From: Desulfobacteraceae bacterium
Lineage (GTDB): Bacteria; Desulfobacterota; Desulfobacteria; Desulfobacterales; Desulfosalsimonadaceae
DNA length: 64,000 bases
Direction of reading: 5' to 3'
NCBI GenBank assembly: GCA_003599885.1
Contig: QZKW01000035.1
Span: 62,001-126,000 of the forward strand
The notes beneath the pieces are model-generated. The model was not told where the DNA came from, did no database searches, and was given only the letters and a program-made list of their open reading frames with translations. A program made the translations under genes and the position numbers. Each line of letters begins with the position of its first letter. The stretch's first letter is position 1. Of this stretch, positions 8,012 through 17,525 are shown in pieces.

Positions 8012-9526
8012 ATGGCACCTGTTCTCAAAACCCGGCCGGTTTTTTCGGCCCTTCGCATCTTGATGCTGCACTGCCTGGTTCTGGCGGGTTCGGCCGGTTT
8101 TTTGAATGCCTTCGCCCAGAGTGCGCCCGATCCGGAGACCGCTGCGTCCGAAACAACCGTATACATTATTTCTGTTTCCGGTGAAGTGGATCCGGGTATG
8201 GCGGCTTTTGTGGAACGGGCCGTTCAGGCTGTATCCGGTAACCCGGATGCCCTGGTAGTGGTCAAAATCGACACGTTTGGCGGCCGTGTGGATTCGGCTC
8301 TTGAAATTGTGGATAGCCTGTTGAAGATCCCCGGAAACCGGTCCATCGCCTTTGTGGAAAAAAAAGCCATCTCCGCCGGTGCGCTTATCGCCCTGGCCTG
8401 CGGGGACCTTGTGATGCGCCCGGCTGCAACCATTGGTGACTGCGCACCCATCTCCTATTCCCAGGAAGGGGTGGAAATGCTGGGGGAGAAATTCCAGTCG
8501 CCGATTCGGGCGAAATTCCGGGCCTTGGCGAAACGCAACGGTTATCCGGAAAAACTGGCGGAAGCGATGGTATCTTCAGAAAAGGAAGTCTTTTCCGTTG
8601 AAATCGACGGGCAGCGCCGGCTGATGGACAGCAGTGATTATAAAGATCTCACGGATGCGCAAAAAAAGAAAATCACCGCAAAAAAAACCGTTGTGGAAAA
8701 AGGCGAACTCCTGACCATGGAAGCGGAAGAAGCTGTGGAACTGGGATTCTCGAAATTCACCGCCCCGAACGTGGAGGACATGCTCCGGCAGATGGAGGTG
8801 AAGAATTACATGCTGATCCCCATTGATGAGAACTGGTCGGAGACGATGGCCCGGGTGATCGGCAGGATCGCTCCGATTCTAATGATGATCGGTCTGGCCG
8901 GGCTTTACCTGGAAATGAAGGCCCCTGGGTTCGGCCTGCCGGGCATTGTCGGCATCAGTTGTCTCGCCATTGTGTTTTTAGGCCAATATATGGCCGGACT
9001 TGCCGATTATACGGAGTTTTTAATCATCCTTTCCGGGATTGTCCTGATGGGGATCGAGGTATTTGTGCTGCCCGGATTCGGCATCGCCGGGTTTGCGGCG
9101 ATTGCCTGCATCGCGGTGGGCATGGTGCTGACGTTTCAGGATTTTGTGATACCGGATCCGTCCATTCCATGGGAAGCGGAAATACTGGCCCATAACGTTA
9201 CGGTGGTAATCATTTCTTATATCGGGGCGTTCCTGGGCGCCCTGCTCTTTCTCCGGTATGTGCTGCCCCGGTTTTCCGTCGGGCAACAGGGACCTTTTCT
9301 GACGACGGATTTGCATCAGGCCCATGCAAATTCCAGCGAAACGGCGAAAGTCCGTGCCGGAGACCGGGGAATGGCCATGTCCTCCCTGCGGCCGTCGGGC
9401 AAGGCGATTATTCATGATGACTTGTTTGACGTGGTCACGGAAGGCGAGTTTATGGAAAAAGGCGCTCCCATCGTGGTTTATGCGGTAAAAGGCAACCGGA
9501 TTGTCGTATCCAGAGGAAGTCAATAA
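8012..9526 (+). CDS. Long NfeD: membrane ClpP-class serine protease with NfeD domain
   Basis: A 504-residue NfeD1b-type protein. A signal sequence is followed by a ClpP/crotonase-fold protease domain (VVKIDTFGGRVDSALEIVDSL, then KKAISAGALIALACGD with catalytic Ser near residue 121; the Lys partner should lie about 50 residues later). Four or five membrane segments follow (residues about 290-420), then a C-terminal OB-fold NfeD domain (GDRGMAMSSLRPSGKAIIHDD). In studied homologues the protease cleaves stomatin/flotillin-type partners. That fits the operon, as a short NfeD and FloA follow within 600 bases. Confidence 0.93.
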   Translation: MAPVLKTRPVFSALRILMLHCLVLAGSAGFLNAFAQSAPDPETAASETTVYIISVSGEVDPGMAAFVERAVQAVSGNPDALVVVKIDTFGGRVDSALEIVDSLLKIPGNRSIAFVEKKAISAGALIALACGDLVMRPAATIGDCAPISYSQEGVEMLGEKFQSPIRAKFRALAKRNGYPEKLAEAMVSSEKEVFSVEIDGQRRLMDSSDYKDLTDAQKKKITAKKTVVEKGELLTMEAEEAVELGFSKFTAPNVEDMLRQMEVKNYMLIPIDENWSETMARVIGRIAPILMMIGLAGLYLEMKAPGFGLPGIVGISCLAIVFLGQYMAGLADYTEFLIILSGIVLMGIEVFVLPGFGIAGFAAIACIAVGMVLTFQDFVIPDPSIPWEAEILAHNVTVVIISYIGAFLGALLFLRYVLPRFSVGQQGPFLTTDLHQAHANSSETAKVRAGDRGMAMSSLRPSGKAIIHDDLFDVVTEGEFMEKGAPIVVYAVKGNRIVVSRGSQ

Positions 9527-9541
9527 AAGGATAACCCATTT

Positions 9542-10018
9542 ATGTCAGGTGCATTCATCATTCCCATTATTCTCCAACTGGCTGCGGTGGCGGTGCTGAT
9601 CGCGGAAATCATTATTCCCACCGGCGGAATACTGGGTGTCATCACTGCTGGTTTGTTCGGGTATTCTCTGTATCTGGTATTTACCGGCATTTCCACTGCT
9701 GCAGGAATGATTTTTGTTGCTGCGGATGTGGTGCTGATCCCGGTGGTGCTGATTGCCGCCATTAAACTGCTGGTCAAATCCCCGGCCACATTAAAGGCAT
9801 CGCTTTCAAAGGCTGATGGCTATTCATCTCAGTCGGATGATCTTGCCGGGTGGATCGGGCAGAAAGGGGTTGCCGCAACGGACCTGCGTCCTGCCGGAAT
9901 CGGTATCATCAACGGCAAGCGCGTGGATGTGGTCAGCCGCGGGGAATATATTGAAAAAGGATCGGAGTTTCTCGTGCAGGCGGTGGAGGGAAACCGGGTG
10001 GTTGTAAAAAGAATTTAA
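9542..10018 (+). CDS. Short NfeD-domain membrane protein
   Basis: A 158-residue NfeD protein without a protease domain. Three hydrophobic segments occupy residues about 5-80, then the cytoplasmic OB fold (GQKGVAATDLRPAGIGIINGKRVDVVSRGEYIEKGSE), which closely parallels the C-terminus of the long NfeD. In other bacteria the short NfeD directly precedes floA and its OB domain binds the flotillin. The gene begins 15 bases after the long NfeD gene ends. Confidence 0.92.
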   Translation: MSGAFIIPIILQLAAVAVLIAEIIIPTGGILGVITAGLFGYSLYLVFTGISTAAGMIFVAADVVLIPVVLIAAIKLLVKSPATLKASLSKADGYSSQSDDLAGWIGQKGVAATDLRPAGIGIINGKRVDVVSRGEYIEKGSEFLVQAVEGNRVVVKRI

Positions 10019-10043
10019 TCTTTGAATTTAGGGGGTTGATAAC

Positions 10044-11039
10044 ATGGGAGTTTCATCCGTTATTATTATTCTGCTGAGTCTGGCAGGAATTCTGCTTTTG
10101 TTTTTTGTCGGGTCCGCTATTTCTCTGTGGGTTCAGGCGCTTGTTTCCGGAGCCAGGGTGGGATTGTTCAATATTGTGTTTATGCGGTTTCGTAAAGTCC
10201 CGCCCCGGCTGATCGTGAATTCGAAAATCATGGCCGCCAAGGCAGGCCTGGATGTTATCACCACCGATGATCTGGAATCCCATTTTCTGGCCGGCGGGGA
10301 TGTGATGCGGGTGGTGCAGGCATTGATCGCCGCAGACAAAGCCAATATTGATCTTAAATTCAACCGGGCGGCGGCCATTGATCTGGCAGGTCGGAATGTG
10401 CTGGAAGCCGTTCAGATGAGCGTCAACCCCAAAGTGATTGAGACCCCGCTGGTGGCAGCCATGGCCAAGGACGGCATTCAGTTGAAGGCCATCGCCAGGG
10501 TAACGGTTCGGGCCAATCTTGATCGTCTGGTTGGTGGCGCTGGAGAAGAAACCATACTTGCCAGGGTTGGGGAAGGGATTGTCAGCTCTATCGGTTCGGC
10601 TACAAGTCACAAGGATGTGCTTGAAAATCCGGATAGCATTTCCAAACGGGTGCTTGAGAAAGGACTGGATGCCGGTACGGCATTTGAGATTCTGTCCATT
10701 GATATCGCCGATGTGGATGTGGGGAAAAACATCGGCGCGGTGCTGGCAACGGATCGGGCGGAAGCGGACAAGATCATCGCTCAGGCCAAGGCCGAGGAAA
10801 GACGAGCAATGGCCTTTGCAATGGAACAGGAGATGAAAGCCAGGGTGCAGGAAATGCGGGCCAAGGTGGTGGAAGCCGAAGCAGAGATACCCATGGCCAT
10901 GGCCGATGCGTTTCGAAAAGGCAACCTCGGGGTCATGGATTATTTCCGGATGCGCAATATCCAGGCGGACACCCAGATGCGTGACACCATCGGCGGTGGA
11001 AAAGACGCGAAGAATCCTAACGAACCTTTGGGGAAATAG
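10044..11039 (+). CDS. floA: Flotillin-like protein FloA
   Basis: 331 residues, the usual length for FloA (UPF0365/YqfA). An N-terminal membrane hairpin ([27 protein letters not shown]) is followed by the SPFH/band-7 domain with family sequence [18 protein letters not shown] and [27 protein letters not shown] Glu/Ala-rich coiled coil comes next ([44 protein letters not shown]), which drives oligomerisation. FloA scaffolds functional membrane microdomains. An AGGGGG-type ribosome site precedes the ATG. It is the third gene of the NfeD operon. Confidence 0.95.
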   Translation: MGVSSVIIILLSLAGILLLFFVGSAISLWVQALVSGARVGLFNIVFMRFRKVPPRLIVNSKIMAAKAGLDVITTDDLESHFLAGGDVMRVVQALIAADKANIDLKFNRAAAIDLAGRNVLEAVQMSVNPKVIETPLVAAMAKDGIQLKAIARVTVRANLDRLVGGAGEETILARVGEGIVSSIGSATSHKDVLENPDSISKRVLEKGLDAGTAFEILSIDIADVDVGKNIGAVLATDRAEADKIIAQAKAEERRAMAFAMEQEMKARVQEMRAKVVEAEAEIPMAMADAFRKGNLGVMDYFRMRNIQADTQMRDTIGGGKDAKNPNEPLGK

Positions 11040-11072
11040 TTCTGAATTCAGAAGTTTATTGAAAGGCTGGTC

Positions 11073-11678
11073 ATGGACTTTGGTGATATTCTCTTTTTTA
11101 TCATTTTTATCATCGTTATCGTTTCCAATGTGTTCAAACAACTGAAAAAAGCCCGTCAGCAGTCATCTGGCGGGGAAGCGGCGGTTAAAAAGCCTGGATG
11201 GAAGAGCGCGCTGGAACAGATTCTGGAAGAAGCCCGGAAACAGATGGAGGGCCAGGGACAGTCAGAGACTCCCGGAACTCCCGCCAGCAGCCCATCCGGA
11301 TGGGAAGGCATTCTTCCTGAAAAGCAAACTGAAATTCGTTTGCCGGAAGAACGGCCCCGATCAGGGACAGTCAAACCGGCGAACGCTCAACCCATGAGCA
11401 GCCAATTGAAGAGATCCCAGCCAGAAAAATCCAGGCCGGAGAAAGCGCAGGAAATGCGCAGACAATCGGCCATTTCGCTGGAATCGCTTTCAGAAATTTC
11501 ATCAGAACCATTGAAAGAGAAACCAGTGGAATCAAAGCCGGTCATCGTTGAAAAAGATTATTATGCGGTTGCGACAGATAAAACCATACCTCAGAAACTA
11601 TCTCAGGAGGCATTGAGAAATGCGGTGGTCTGGGCGGAAATCCTGGCCCCGCCGGTGGGGTTAAGGGGAATGGAATAA
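11073..11678 (+). CDS. Membrane-anchored Pro/Glu-rich protein in floA operon
   Basis: 201 residues, no family recognised. One N-terminal membrane anchor (FGDILFFIIFIIVIVSNVF) is followed by a long, low-complexity, charged cytoplasmic region rich in Pro, Glu, Ser and Lys. The C-terminus is short and ordered, with LSQEALRNAVVWAEILAPPVGLR. The same layout (anchor, disordered linker, conserved tail) is common for small proteins encoded last in flotillin operons. A microdomain cargo or adaptor is plausible but unproven. A terminator follows about 45 bases downstream. Confidence 0.75.
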   Translation: MDFGDILFFIIFIIVIVSNVFKQLKKARQQSSGGEAAVKKPGWKSALEQILEEARKQMEGQGQSETPGTPASSPSGWEGILPEKQTEIRLPEERPRSGTVKPANAQPMSSQLKRSQPEKSRPEKAQEMRRQSAISLESLSEISSEPLKEKPVESKPVIVEKDYYAVATDKTIPQKLSQEALRNAVVWAEILAPPVGLRGME

Positions 11679-11720
11679 CAAGCGTGATTGAATAGTCAGG
11701 ATGCGTCGGCGAATTTATCA

Positions 11721-11768
11721 AAAAAGCCACGGCAGCGGAATTTTCTTTTTCCCGCTTTTGTGGTTTTT
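11721..11768 (+). terminator. Rho-independent terminator after the flotillin operon
   Basis: AAAAAGCCAC-GGCAGCGG pairs with CCGC-TTTTGTGGTTTTTTT: outer stem CCAC/GTGG plus inner GCGG/CCGC around a T-rich loop, ending in an uninterrupted T-run. The A-run on the left arm makes it usable in both directions. Confidence 0.6.
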
Positions 11769-11849
11769 TTGTTATCCGTCATCCATTCAGGAGAGTGCGT
11801 CAGTAGATCGTGAGTGAATTCGATTAAGGGGAAAATAAGGTTGAAAAAT

Positions 11850-13010
11850 ATGAGCCGGATACCCGCCTGCATTCTTTTTGTCGCCATGTCCATGGGGTTT
11901 GTGTTCGCAGGCCAGGACAGGGCAGTTGCTTCTGAAAAAACAGTCAAGCAGGATGTCGACCATGACGGTGTGATTGATCAGATCGCGTACCTGGATGATC
12001 AGGGGGATATTTTGCGGGTTGAATTATATAATGATGCAACGGGCCGTCCGCTCGCTGTCCAGTATTACACGAAAAAAAAGCTGACCCGTGCGGAAAAGGA
12101 TACAAACAAAGACGGGGCGTTTGATGTAATGATTGACTATGGCCCCAAAGAGGAGACAGTTGAGCGTCAGGACTTAAATTTTGATGCGGTCTATGACATG
12201 GAAACGCGTTATGTCAGCGGGAAAAGGGTTCTGATGAAGCAGGATCTGGACTTTGACGGGAAAATGGAGCGCATCACGGTTTTCGACAAATCGGGAGAAG
12301 TGGAAAAAATTACCGTTGACACCAATGCCGACGGTATAGTCGATGAATGGCAGACGTTCGGGCAGGATTGCCTTGAATTGTTTGAAAAAGACAGAAATCA
12401 TGATAAACAGGTGGATTTGAAAATATTCTATATTGAGGGAGAGAAACAGCGGCTCGTTAAAGACGAGAATTATAACGGATATTTTGAAATGATCCAATGG
12501 TTTGACCGCAAACCCTGGGTTGCGGTGATCGAAATGGATGCGGATGAAGATAAGTCATTTGAATCCACATCCTTTTATAATAGCGAAGGGCTTCGGCAAA
12601 AAGATTTGGGTGTCAATCAGGACGGGCGCGTTGACCGCCGCGAATATTTTGATGCGTCCGGGCGATTGGTTAAAAGCGAGGAATCTTCTGACGGCGCGGC
12701 TGGCTTAAATATGGCCTGGTTTTATGATGATGCCGGAAACCCGGTGCGGGCGGAAAAAGACGGGAATGGCGATGGGCGTCCGGACATCTGGTATTATTAT
12801 AATAATGGAAAATTGTCGACAGTCCGGGAAGACACCCGATATGATGGCCGTCCCGATTTATGGGAAGAGTATGATGCGTCGGAAAAAATTATTAGGCAGT
12901 CCAGGGATCTGAATGGGGACGGCATACCGGATGTAACGAAAGATTTTAAAAATCCGGATGCGGTTTCCGGTTCGGGGGCTGTTGACGCGCAGGATGACTC
13001 TGAACCCTGA
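11850..13010 (+). CDS. Secreted protein of Asp/Asn-rich calcium-type repeats
   Basis: About 386 residues with signal peptide MSRIPACILFVAMSMGFVFAGQ. The body is at least ten consecutive units of about 30-36 residues, each with an EF-hand/dockerin-like loop and a strand: DHDGVIDQIAYLD, DTNKDGAFDVMIDYG, DLDFDGKMERITVFD, DTNADGIVDEWQTFG, NQDGRVDRREYFD, GNGDGRPDIWYYYNNG, DLNGDGIPDVTKDF. The D-x-[ND]-x-D-G pattern suggests calcium binding in the periplasm or on the surface. The ATG is chosen for the signal peptide; in-frame TTG (11841) and GTG (11814) starts are possible. Function is unknown. It is convergent with the kinase gene. Confidence 0.75.
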   Translation: MSRIPACILFVAMSMGFVFAGQDRAVASEKTVKQDVDHDGVIDQIAYLDDQGDILRVELYNDATGRPLAVQYYTKKKLTRAEKDTNKDGAFDVMIDYGPKEETVERQDLNFDAVYDMETRYVSGKRVLMKQDLDFDGKMERITVFDKSGEVEKITVDTNADGIVDEWQTFGQDCLELFEKDRNHDKQVDLKIFYIEGEKQRLVKDENYNGYFEMIQWFDRKPWVAVIEMDADEDKSFESTSFYNSEGLRQKDLGVNQDGRVDRREYFDASGRLVKSEESSDGAAGLNMAWFYDDAGNPVRAEKDGNGDGRPDIWYYYNNGKLSTVREDTRYDGRPDLWEEYDASEKIIRQSRDLNGDGIPDVTKDFKNPDAVSGSGAVDAQDDSEP

Positions 13011-13097
13011 AAAGGCTGACATCGAAAATAAGCTCCACTGAAATACGCGATTCCAATAAACGGTTTCCCGTTAGCATTTGAAAATGATGAAATCCCT

Positions 13098-14429
13098 TTA
13101 AATCACAATTTCCGCTTTGGTTCCCTGAATATCAAATTTTAATTCCGGGTTAATGGGTATGGCGCTTTGGGGATTTAACGATGATGTTTTTCCATCGGGC
13201 TGGGTGATCGTCCATGAGGCATCCGTCAAATTGCGGATTCCCCAGACATTGGGTTTGTTCGGGTTTTGAACAACCTGCCCGGCCAAATTGGCGCTTTCTT
13301 CTTCCGATGGAAAGGGATTTACATGCCGGACCAGAATTTTAGCGTCTTTGTTGAGTAATAAAACATGCTTCCCGCCGGTATGACTGAAAATCATTTTGGG
13401 CGGCAAAAAAATTGATGTTTTGCAATGCCAGCAGTTCAAACTTTGAATCGAGGCATCCCACATATTTTCCGCCTTGCATTTGGGACAGGCAAGGATATTG
13501 TCTTTCAGCTCCAAAAACAGACTCTGCCATTCTCCTTCCGTTACCCGGTGGGACGGCTGTTTCAACCCAACGGTAAATGCGCGGGTAAATAGCTCTTTTA
13601 AGGGGGCCGGACAATATACCCATCTCTTTTTGGCGGTGGCATATTCCGGATCATTGGGCAATTGATTGCTTCGATCCTTTGGATCAAAAATAAAAACCGG
13701 ATTTTCTCCATAAACGCGCTTTTTGGCGGGAAGATCCCAGGAACGGATATTGTATTCTATTTCGCCGTGCATGGGATGATGCCATACCCAAAGATAAAAC
13801 AACAACACGGCCAGAGAGTGCAAATCCTTATCCGTTGACGGATCGGCCGTGCCCATGACGATTTCCGGGGCCATATATTCCGGAGTGCCCAACACCTGGC
13901 ATTGGGACTGCCGGTTGATGCCGACATTATCGTTATCGCAGATGACCACATCCCCGGATTTTGGGTCAAACATCAAATTCCCGGATGAAATATCCCGGTA
14001 GCAATGTCCGCTTAAATGCAAGGCCCGGTAGCTGTTGGCGGCCTGGTATGATATTTCGCAAAGGGCCGGAAAACCGGGAGCCGGTTTCAGATGCGCCCAA
14101 ACCTCGCCCAATTCGGCGAATCTGCCGGTATCAATCAGGGGCATCAAATAGCCAAATTGGTCATCATCCGGAACGGTCGCAAGATCCATGGGCCAGATAA
14201 ACCGTTTGCCGGCATTGCCTTTGGGTGGTCCCTGATGGACCAGATAGCGGATGGATATTTTTTGATCTTCCGTGGATTGTTCCCTATTATACCATTTGAC
14301 CGCATACGAGCCTTGTGCGCCTTCCACCAGATAAACAATGCCTTGCCCGCCTTCTCCGAGTTTCTTTTTGACGGTAAACTCCTGGCCCGTCGATTCTGTT
14401 TGAATTTTCTGTCCCACCCGTAATTGCAT
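13098..14429 (-). CDS. TerY-P-type Ser/Thr protein kinase with zinc ribbon
   Basis: A 443-residue Hanks-type kinase. The glycine loop GEGGQG lies at 25-30 and ATP-anchoring K45 in YAVKWY. The catalytic loop is CYRDISSGNLMF (near residue 144; His of HRD is Tyr, Asp and Asn kept). The metal-binding motif is CDNDNV instead of DFG, and the activation segment GTPEYMAPE is intact. A treble-clef/zinc-ribbon CPKC...CWHC follows at about 312-336, then a beta-rich tail (about 350-443) that could be FHA-like. Kinases of this form with PP2C and TerY-vWA genes make up the TerY-P triad described by Anantharaman, Iyer and Aravind. It is last of the minus-strand cluster. Confidence 0.88.
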   Translation of the reverse strand: MQLRVGQKIQTESTGQEFTVKKKLGEGGQGIVYLVEGAQGSYAVKWYNREQSTEDQKISIRYLVHQGPPKGNAGKRFIWPMDLATVPDDDQFGYLMPLIDTGRFAELGEVWAHLKPAPGFPALCEISYQAANSYRALHLSGHCYRDISSGNLMFDPKSGDVVICDNDNVGINRQSQCQVLGTPEYMAPEIVMGTADPSTDKDLHSLAVLLFYLWVWHHPMHGEIEYNIRSWDLPAKKRVYGENPVFIFDPKDRSNQLPNDPEYATAKKRWVYCPAPLKELFTRAFTVGLKQPSHRVTEGEWQSLFLELKDNILACPKCKAENMWDASIQSLNCWHCKTSIFLPPKMIFSHTGGKHVLLLNKDAKILVRHVNPFPSEEESANLAGQVVQNPNKPNVWGIRNLTDASWTITQPDGKTSSLNPQSAIPINPELKFDIQGTKAEIVI

Positions 14430-14498
14430 GATGTCTCTCCATATTTAGTTATAATCCATGCATTAAAAAAGACAAAGAGATCAGATCTATCATCTAAA

Positions 14499-16232
14499 TC
14501 ATCCCCAGTTTATTTTTGATAAATTCTTGGAAACTTCTGATATATTGTTCTTAATGGAGCTATTAAGCAAATTTTTTTCCTTTTTTAATTCTACAAGATT
14601 TTGTTTTGTAATTTCTATATTTGATAATATACTATTCATTCGTTTTAAATTTATCTTTTCTATGCCTTTATAAAAATATTTTCTAAAAAATAAAAATATA
14701 ATTCCAGCGATTATAATACCAATAGCAATCTTGATTCCTATCCATCCGGCAGGAAAGAAAACCCTATCGTTTTGAAGATGCGGCGCAATCGAGGGTGTCA
14801 TAGTTCCCAAAAAACCCAGTAAAAACCATAATGGCCAGAATAAAAAAGCAACCAGACCTGGCATGCCATTGTATGCTAAATGCGCAACGTGCGCTACAAA
14901 AAATCCAGGAATAACATACAAACAACAAAGCGCGATTGGAATATAGCCTTCCAACTTTATTTCTTTATAACTTTCTATTTCAGGCACGGAGCCCTGAAGT
15001 TTATTTTTCTTTTCTTTTTTATGATCCATATTAGTATTAATTTCTTTTTGATCTGCATATAACTTTGCCATATTTTCCATGATGGGAAGAATCTGATGAA
15101 TATGCGAAAAATTGGTAACGCACTTTACACAATCAGAATAAGAGGGGTTTTGCAAAAGAGCGGCAGCCGGTTTACAAGATGATTGAATCTGATCCAAAAG
15201 AAGTATATATTCATTGTCCGAATTGACTTTTGTTAATTTTTGGCAACGCTCTATTGCTGTGTTAGATAATTCTTTTGCCTTTTCCAACATGTCATTTGAA
15301 ATTTCTGACAACAATAAAAATATATCGGTTTTAATACCAAACAAATCTCGTTGGGTCTCGGCAGCGGCTTTAATAAAAAAATCTGGGTTTAGTTGAATAG
15401 CCTGATGAATATATTTAAGCGCAATTTCTTTTTTCCCGTCCAATGCAGCATAAACTCCTGCCGTAAAAAACCCCTCTGGGTTGGTAAGTTGATCAAGTTT
15501 TAGTGCGGTTCCAGCATAATCTAATGCTGTATCATATATTTTTTGCACATAATATAAGCGTGAAATCGCCCATAGCGTCCGTGATTTTGAAGAATTATCT
15601 AAATTTTCAGGAAGGCTGAGCGCCTTATTAAAATATTTCAAAGCGTCGTTTTCATTATTTTTATGAATCTCAATATAAGCTAAATTCATTAAGATCTGAT
15701 AATCAGTCGTATCATAATCTAAGCCCCGTTTAAACCGTTCCTCTGCTTCGGCATACTCCTCATTCAGATAATGGCGAAGCCCTTGTCGAACAAATTGTTG
15801 CGCTTCATTATTTCTGTTATTCTTTAATACTGTAAGTATGTCCTTCATTATTTTATTCTGTTGCGCAATCTGGTTTTTGATTTGTGCGAGCTGCCATTTG
15901 ATCTCATATAATGCGCTTGAAAGTTGCCTGCCCAAACGCTCAATAGCATATGACACCTGTTCTCCTGCAGCAGATACTTCCTTCCCGACATTCTGGACTG
16001 CGTATTCTAATGCAAGAGTTTGCTGAGCAATTTCTTGAGTAACAATTTTTGCTCCGGTTAGGTTGCTTGTAATAATTTCTTGAGCTACGTCTTTTTGAAC
16101 TTCAATCTGTTGTTCTGCTAAGCTGATTAATATTTCCTGGCGACGCGGTGACTCGCACGTAATTTCATCAAACAATTCCTGCTGAGGTGTTTTAAAAAAA
16201 CTGCGGCCATAATATTCGACTGGTAACGTCAT
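14499..16232 (-). CDS. Coiled-coil/TPR protein with membrane segments
   Basis: 577 residues, low GC. Residues about 30-140 are a Gln-rich coiled coil (EQQIEVQKDVAQEIITSN...LGRQLSSALYEIKWQLAQIKNQIAQQNKIMKDIL). Residues about 145-300 hold four or so TPR units (EEYAEAEERFKRGLDYDTTDYQ, NNENDALKYFNKALSLPEN, KKEIALKYIHQAIQLNPDF). After a helical stretch come three hydrophobic segments near residues 420-520 and a final coiled coil. An N-terminal cytoplasmic TPR scaffold with a membrane-embedded C-terminus could be a substrate or effector of the adjacent kinase/PP2C pair; that is inference. No named family is recognised. Confidence 0.8.
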   Translation of the reverse strand: MTLPVEYYGRSFFKTPQQELFDEITCESPRRQEILISLAEQQIEVQKDVAQEIITSNLTGAKIVTQEIAQQTLALEYAVQNVGKEVSAAGEQVSYAIERLGRQLSSALYEIKWQLAQIKNQIAQQNKIMKDILTVLKNNRNNEAQQFVRQGLRHYLNEEYAEAEERFKRGLDYDTTDYQILMNLAYIEIHKNNENDALKYFNKALSLPENLDNSSKSRTLWAISRLYYVQKIYDTALDYAGTALKLDQLTNPEGFFTAGVYAALDGKKEIALKYIHQAIQLNPDFFIKAAAETQRDLFGIKTDIFLLLSEISNDMLEKAKELSNTAIERCQKLTKVNSDNEYILLLDQIQSSCKPAAALLQNPSYSDCVKCVTNFSHIHQILPIMENMAKLYADQKEINTNMDHKKEKKNKLQGSVPEIESYKEIKLEGYIPIALCCLYVIPGFFVAHVAHLAYNGMPGLVAFLFWPLWFLLGFLGTMTPSIAPHLQNDRVFFPAGWIGIKIAIGIIIAGIIFLFFRKYFYKGIEKINLKRMNSILSNIEITKQNLVELKKEKNLLNSSIKNNISEVSKNLSKINWG

Positions 16233-16277
16233 AATTATTCCCCTATTTAATTAAATTTTAAGGAATTATATAAGATT

Positions 16278-17438
16278 TCAAAAGAACAACTTGAACCACG
16301 ACGAAGACTGTAATTCATCTATCCATTTTCTGACAATTTCGACATTATTGTTTTGATTGCCATTTAATTTTAAATATTGCTTTAAATCGAGAGCTGCCTT
16401 TTTTTTATGTTTTTCTCGCATATAGGCAACGCCTCTATAATAATAATAATCGGCTTTCATGGGATTAATTTTAATCGCCATTGTAAAATCTTCAATAGCT
16501 TCATTATGAAATCCTAGTTTTGTACGGGAAAGCCCTCGGCTGTTATATAACTCTTCATTTCTATTTCCTTTTAAAATTTCCATAGTATAGTTTGTCATTT
16601 CATTTATACATTTTAAGTGATCAGAATCGAAACGCTTCCTATTATCCTCTATAATTTTAAAAGCATCGCCTTCGAACTCGTTGTTTTTTATTGCCATCAT
16701 CCAGGCTTTATGGAAATCATTGTTAGCTAAATCATATCGACTTGCTTTCCAGTAAGCACATGCTCGAACATTGTAAAGATACCCATTTTTAGGAGAAATC
16801 TTAATGGCTGCCGTAAAGTCAGAGATGGCCTGATCAAATTTTCTTAATTGAGCATAAGATGAACCGCGGTCTTTATATATCCATTCATCTTTGGGAGAAA
16901 TCTTTATGGCCGCTGTAAAGTCAGAGATGGCCTGATCAAATTTTCCTAATTGAGCATAAGACAAACCGCGGTTTTTATATATCCATTTATTTTTGGGAGA
17001 AATCTTAATGGCCACTGAGAAACCAGCAATCGCCAAATCATGCCTGCCTGATTTGGCATAGTCAAAAGCTTGATTGCAATAAGTTGCCGTATCCTTTAAA
17101 TTAATCTCCTTTATATCATCTAAAAAATAATTTTGTTTTGTTTGGCCGATGGCCATCATCCAACTTTCCACCGCCCATTTCGCCCTTTCCTCAATAATAC
17201 TGCATTCATCTTCCAAGCGTTTAATGAGCTTGGGCAGCAAGTATTCCTCCGGGGTATTGGAATCCAGCAAATCATCCGGCACACCATTTTTAAGGGCCAG
17301 AATCAGCAGGTTGATTTCTTTTTTGTGATCCCCGCAAAGGTCTTTTAACAGCCCTTCGCAGCGGGAAATGCTTTTTATGACGGAAGCGCCATATTTGATT
17401 ATTATTTCAGATAGCTTTTGCTGCACCAGATCGTTCAT
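16278..17438 (-). CDS. TPR protein with near-identical tandem repeats
   Basis: 386 residues. The N-terminal 110 residues are helical and unassigned (IIKYGASVIKSISRCEGLLKDL...). Then come TPR units of 34 residues, three of them almost identical (KFDQAISDFTAAIKISPK and the like). At the DNA level two 102-base units around 16800-17000 differ at only a few positions, which indicates recent tandem duplication. A second TPR group ends the protein (HNEAIEDFTMAIKINPMKADYYYYRG). It is probably a protein-interaction scaffold in the TerY-P cluster, lying between the membrane TPR gene and PP2C. Confidence 0.8.
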   Translation of the reverse strand: MNDLVQQKLSEIIIKYGASVIKSISRCEGLLKDLCGDHKKEINLLILALKNGVPDDLLDSNTPEEYLLPKLIKRLEDECSIIEERAKWAVESWMMAIGQTKQNYFLDDIKEINLKDTATYCNQAFDYAKSGRHDLAIAGFSVAIKISPKNKWIYKNRGLSYAQLGKFDQAISDFTAAIKISPKDEWIYKDRGSSYAQLRKFDQAISDFTAAIKISPKNGYLYNVRACAYWKASRYDLANNDFHKAWMMAIKNNEFEGDAFKIIEDNRKRFDSDHLKCINEMTNYTMEILKGNRNEELYNSRGLSRTKLGFHNEAIEDFTMAIKINPMKADYYYYRGVAYMREKHKKKAALDLKQYLKLNGNQNNNVEIVRKWIDELQSSSWFKLFF

Positions 17439-17525
17439 TTTTCTGTTTCAAAACTCCACTCAATTTCGAGAAATTCGGAACTGATTATAATTTTGGCCAT
17501 CGTGCCCGGCATCAACACTATTCTG

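Noticed and set aside
10053-11141. 362-codon open frame opposite floA
   Set aside because: Low-complexity His/Asn-rich translation opposite a clear floA; codon-bias shadow.
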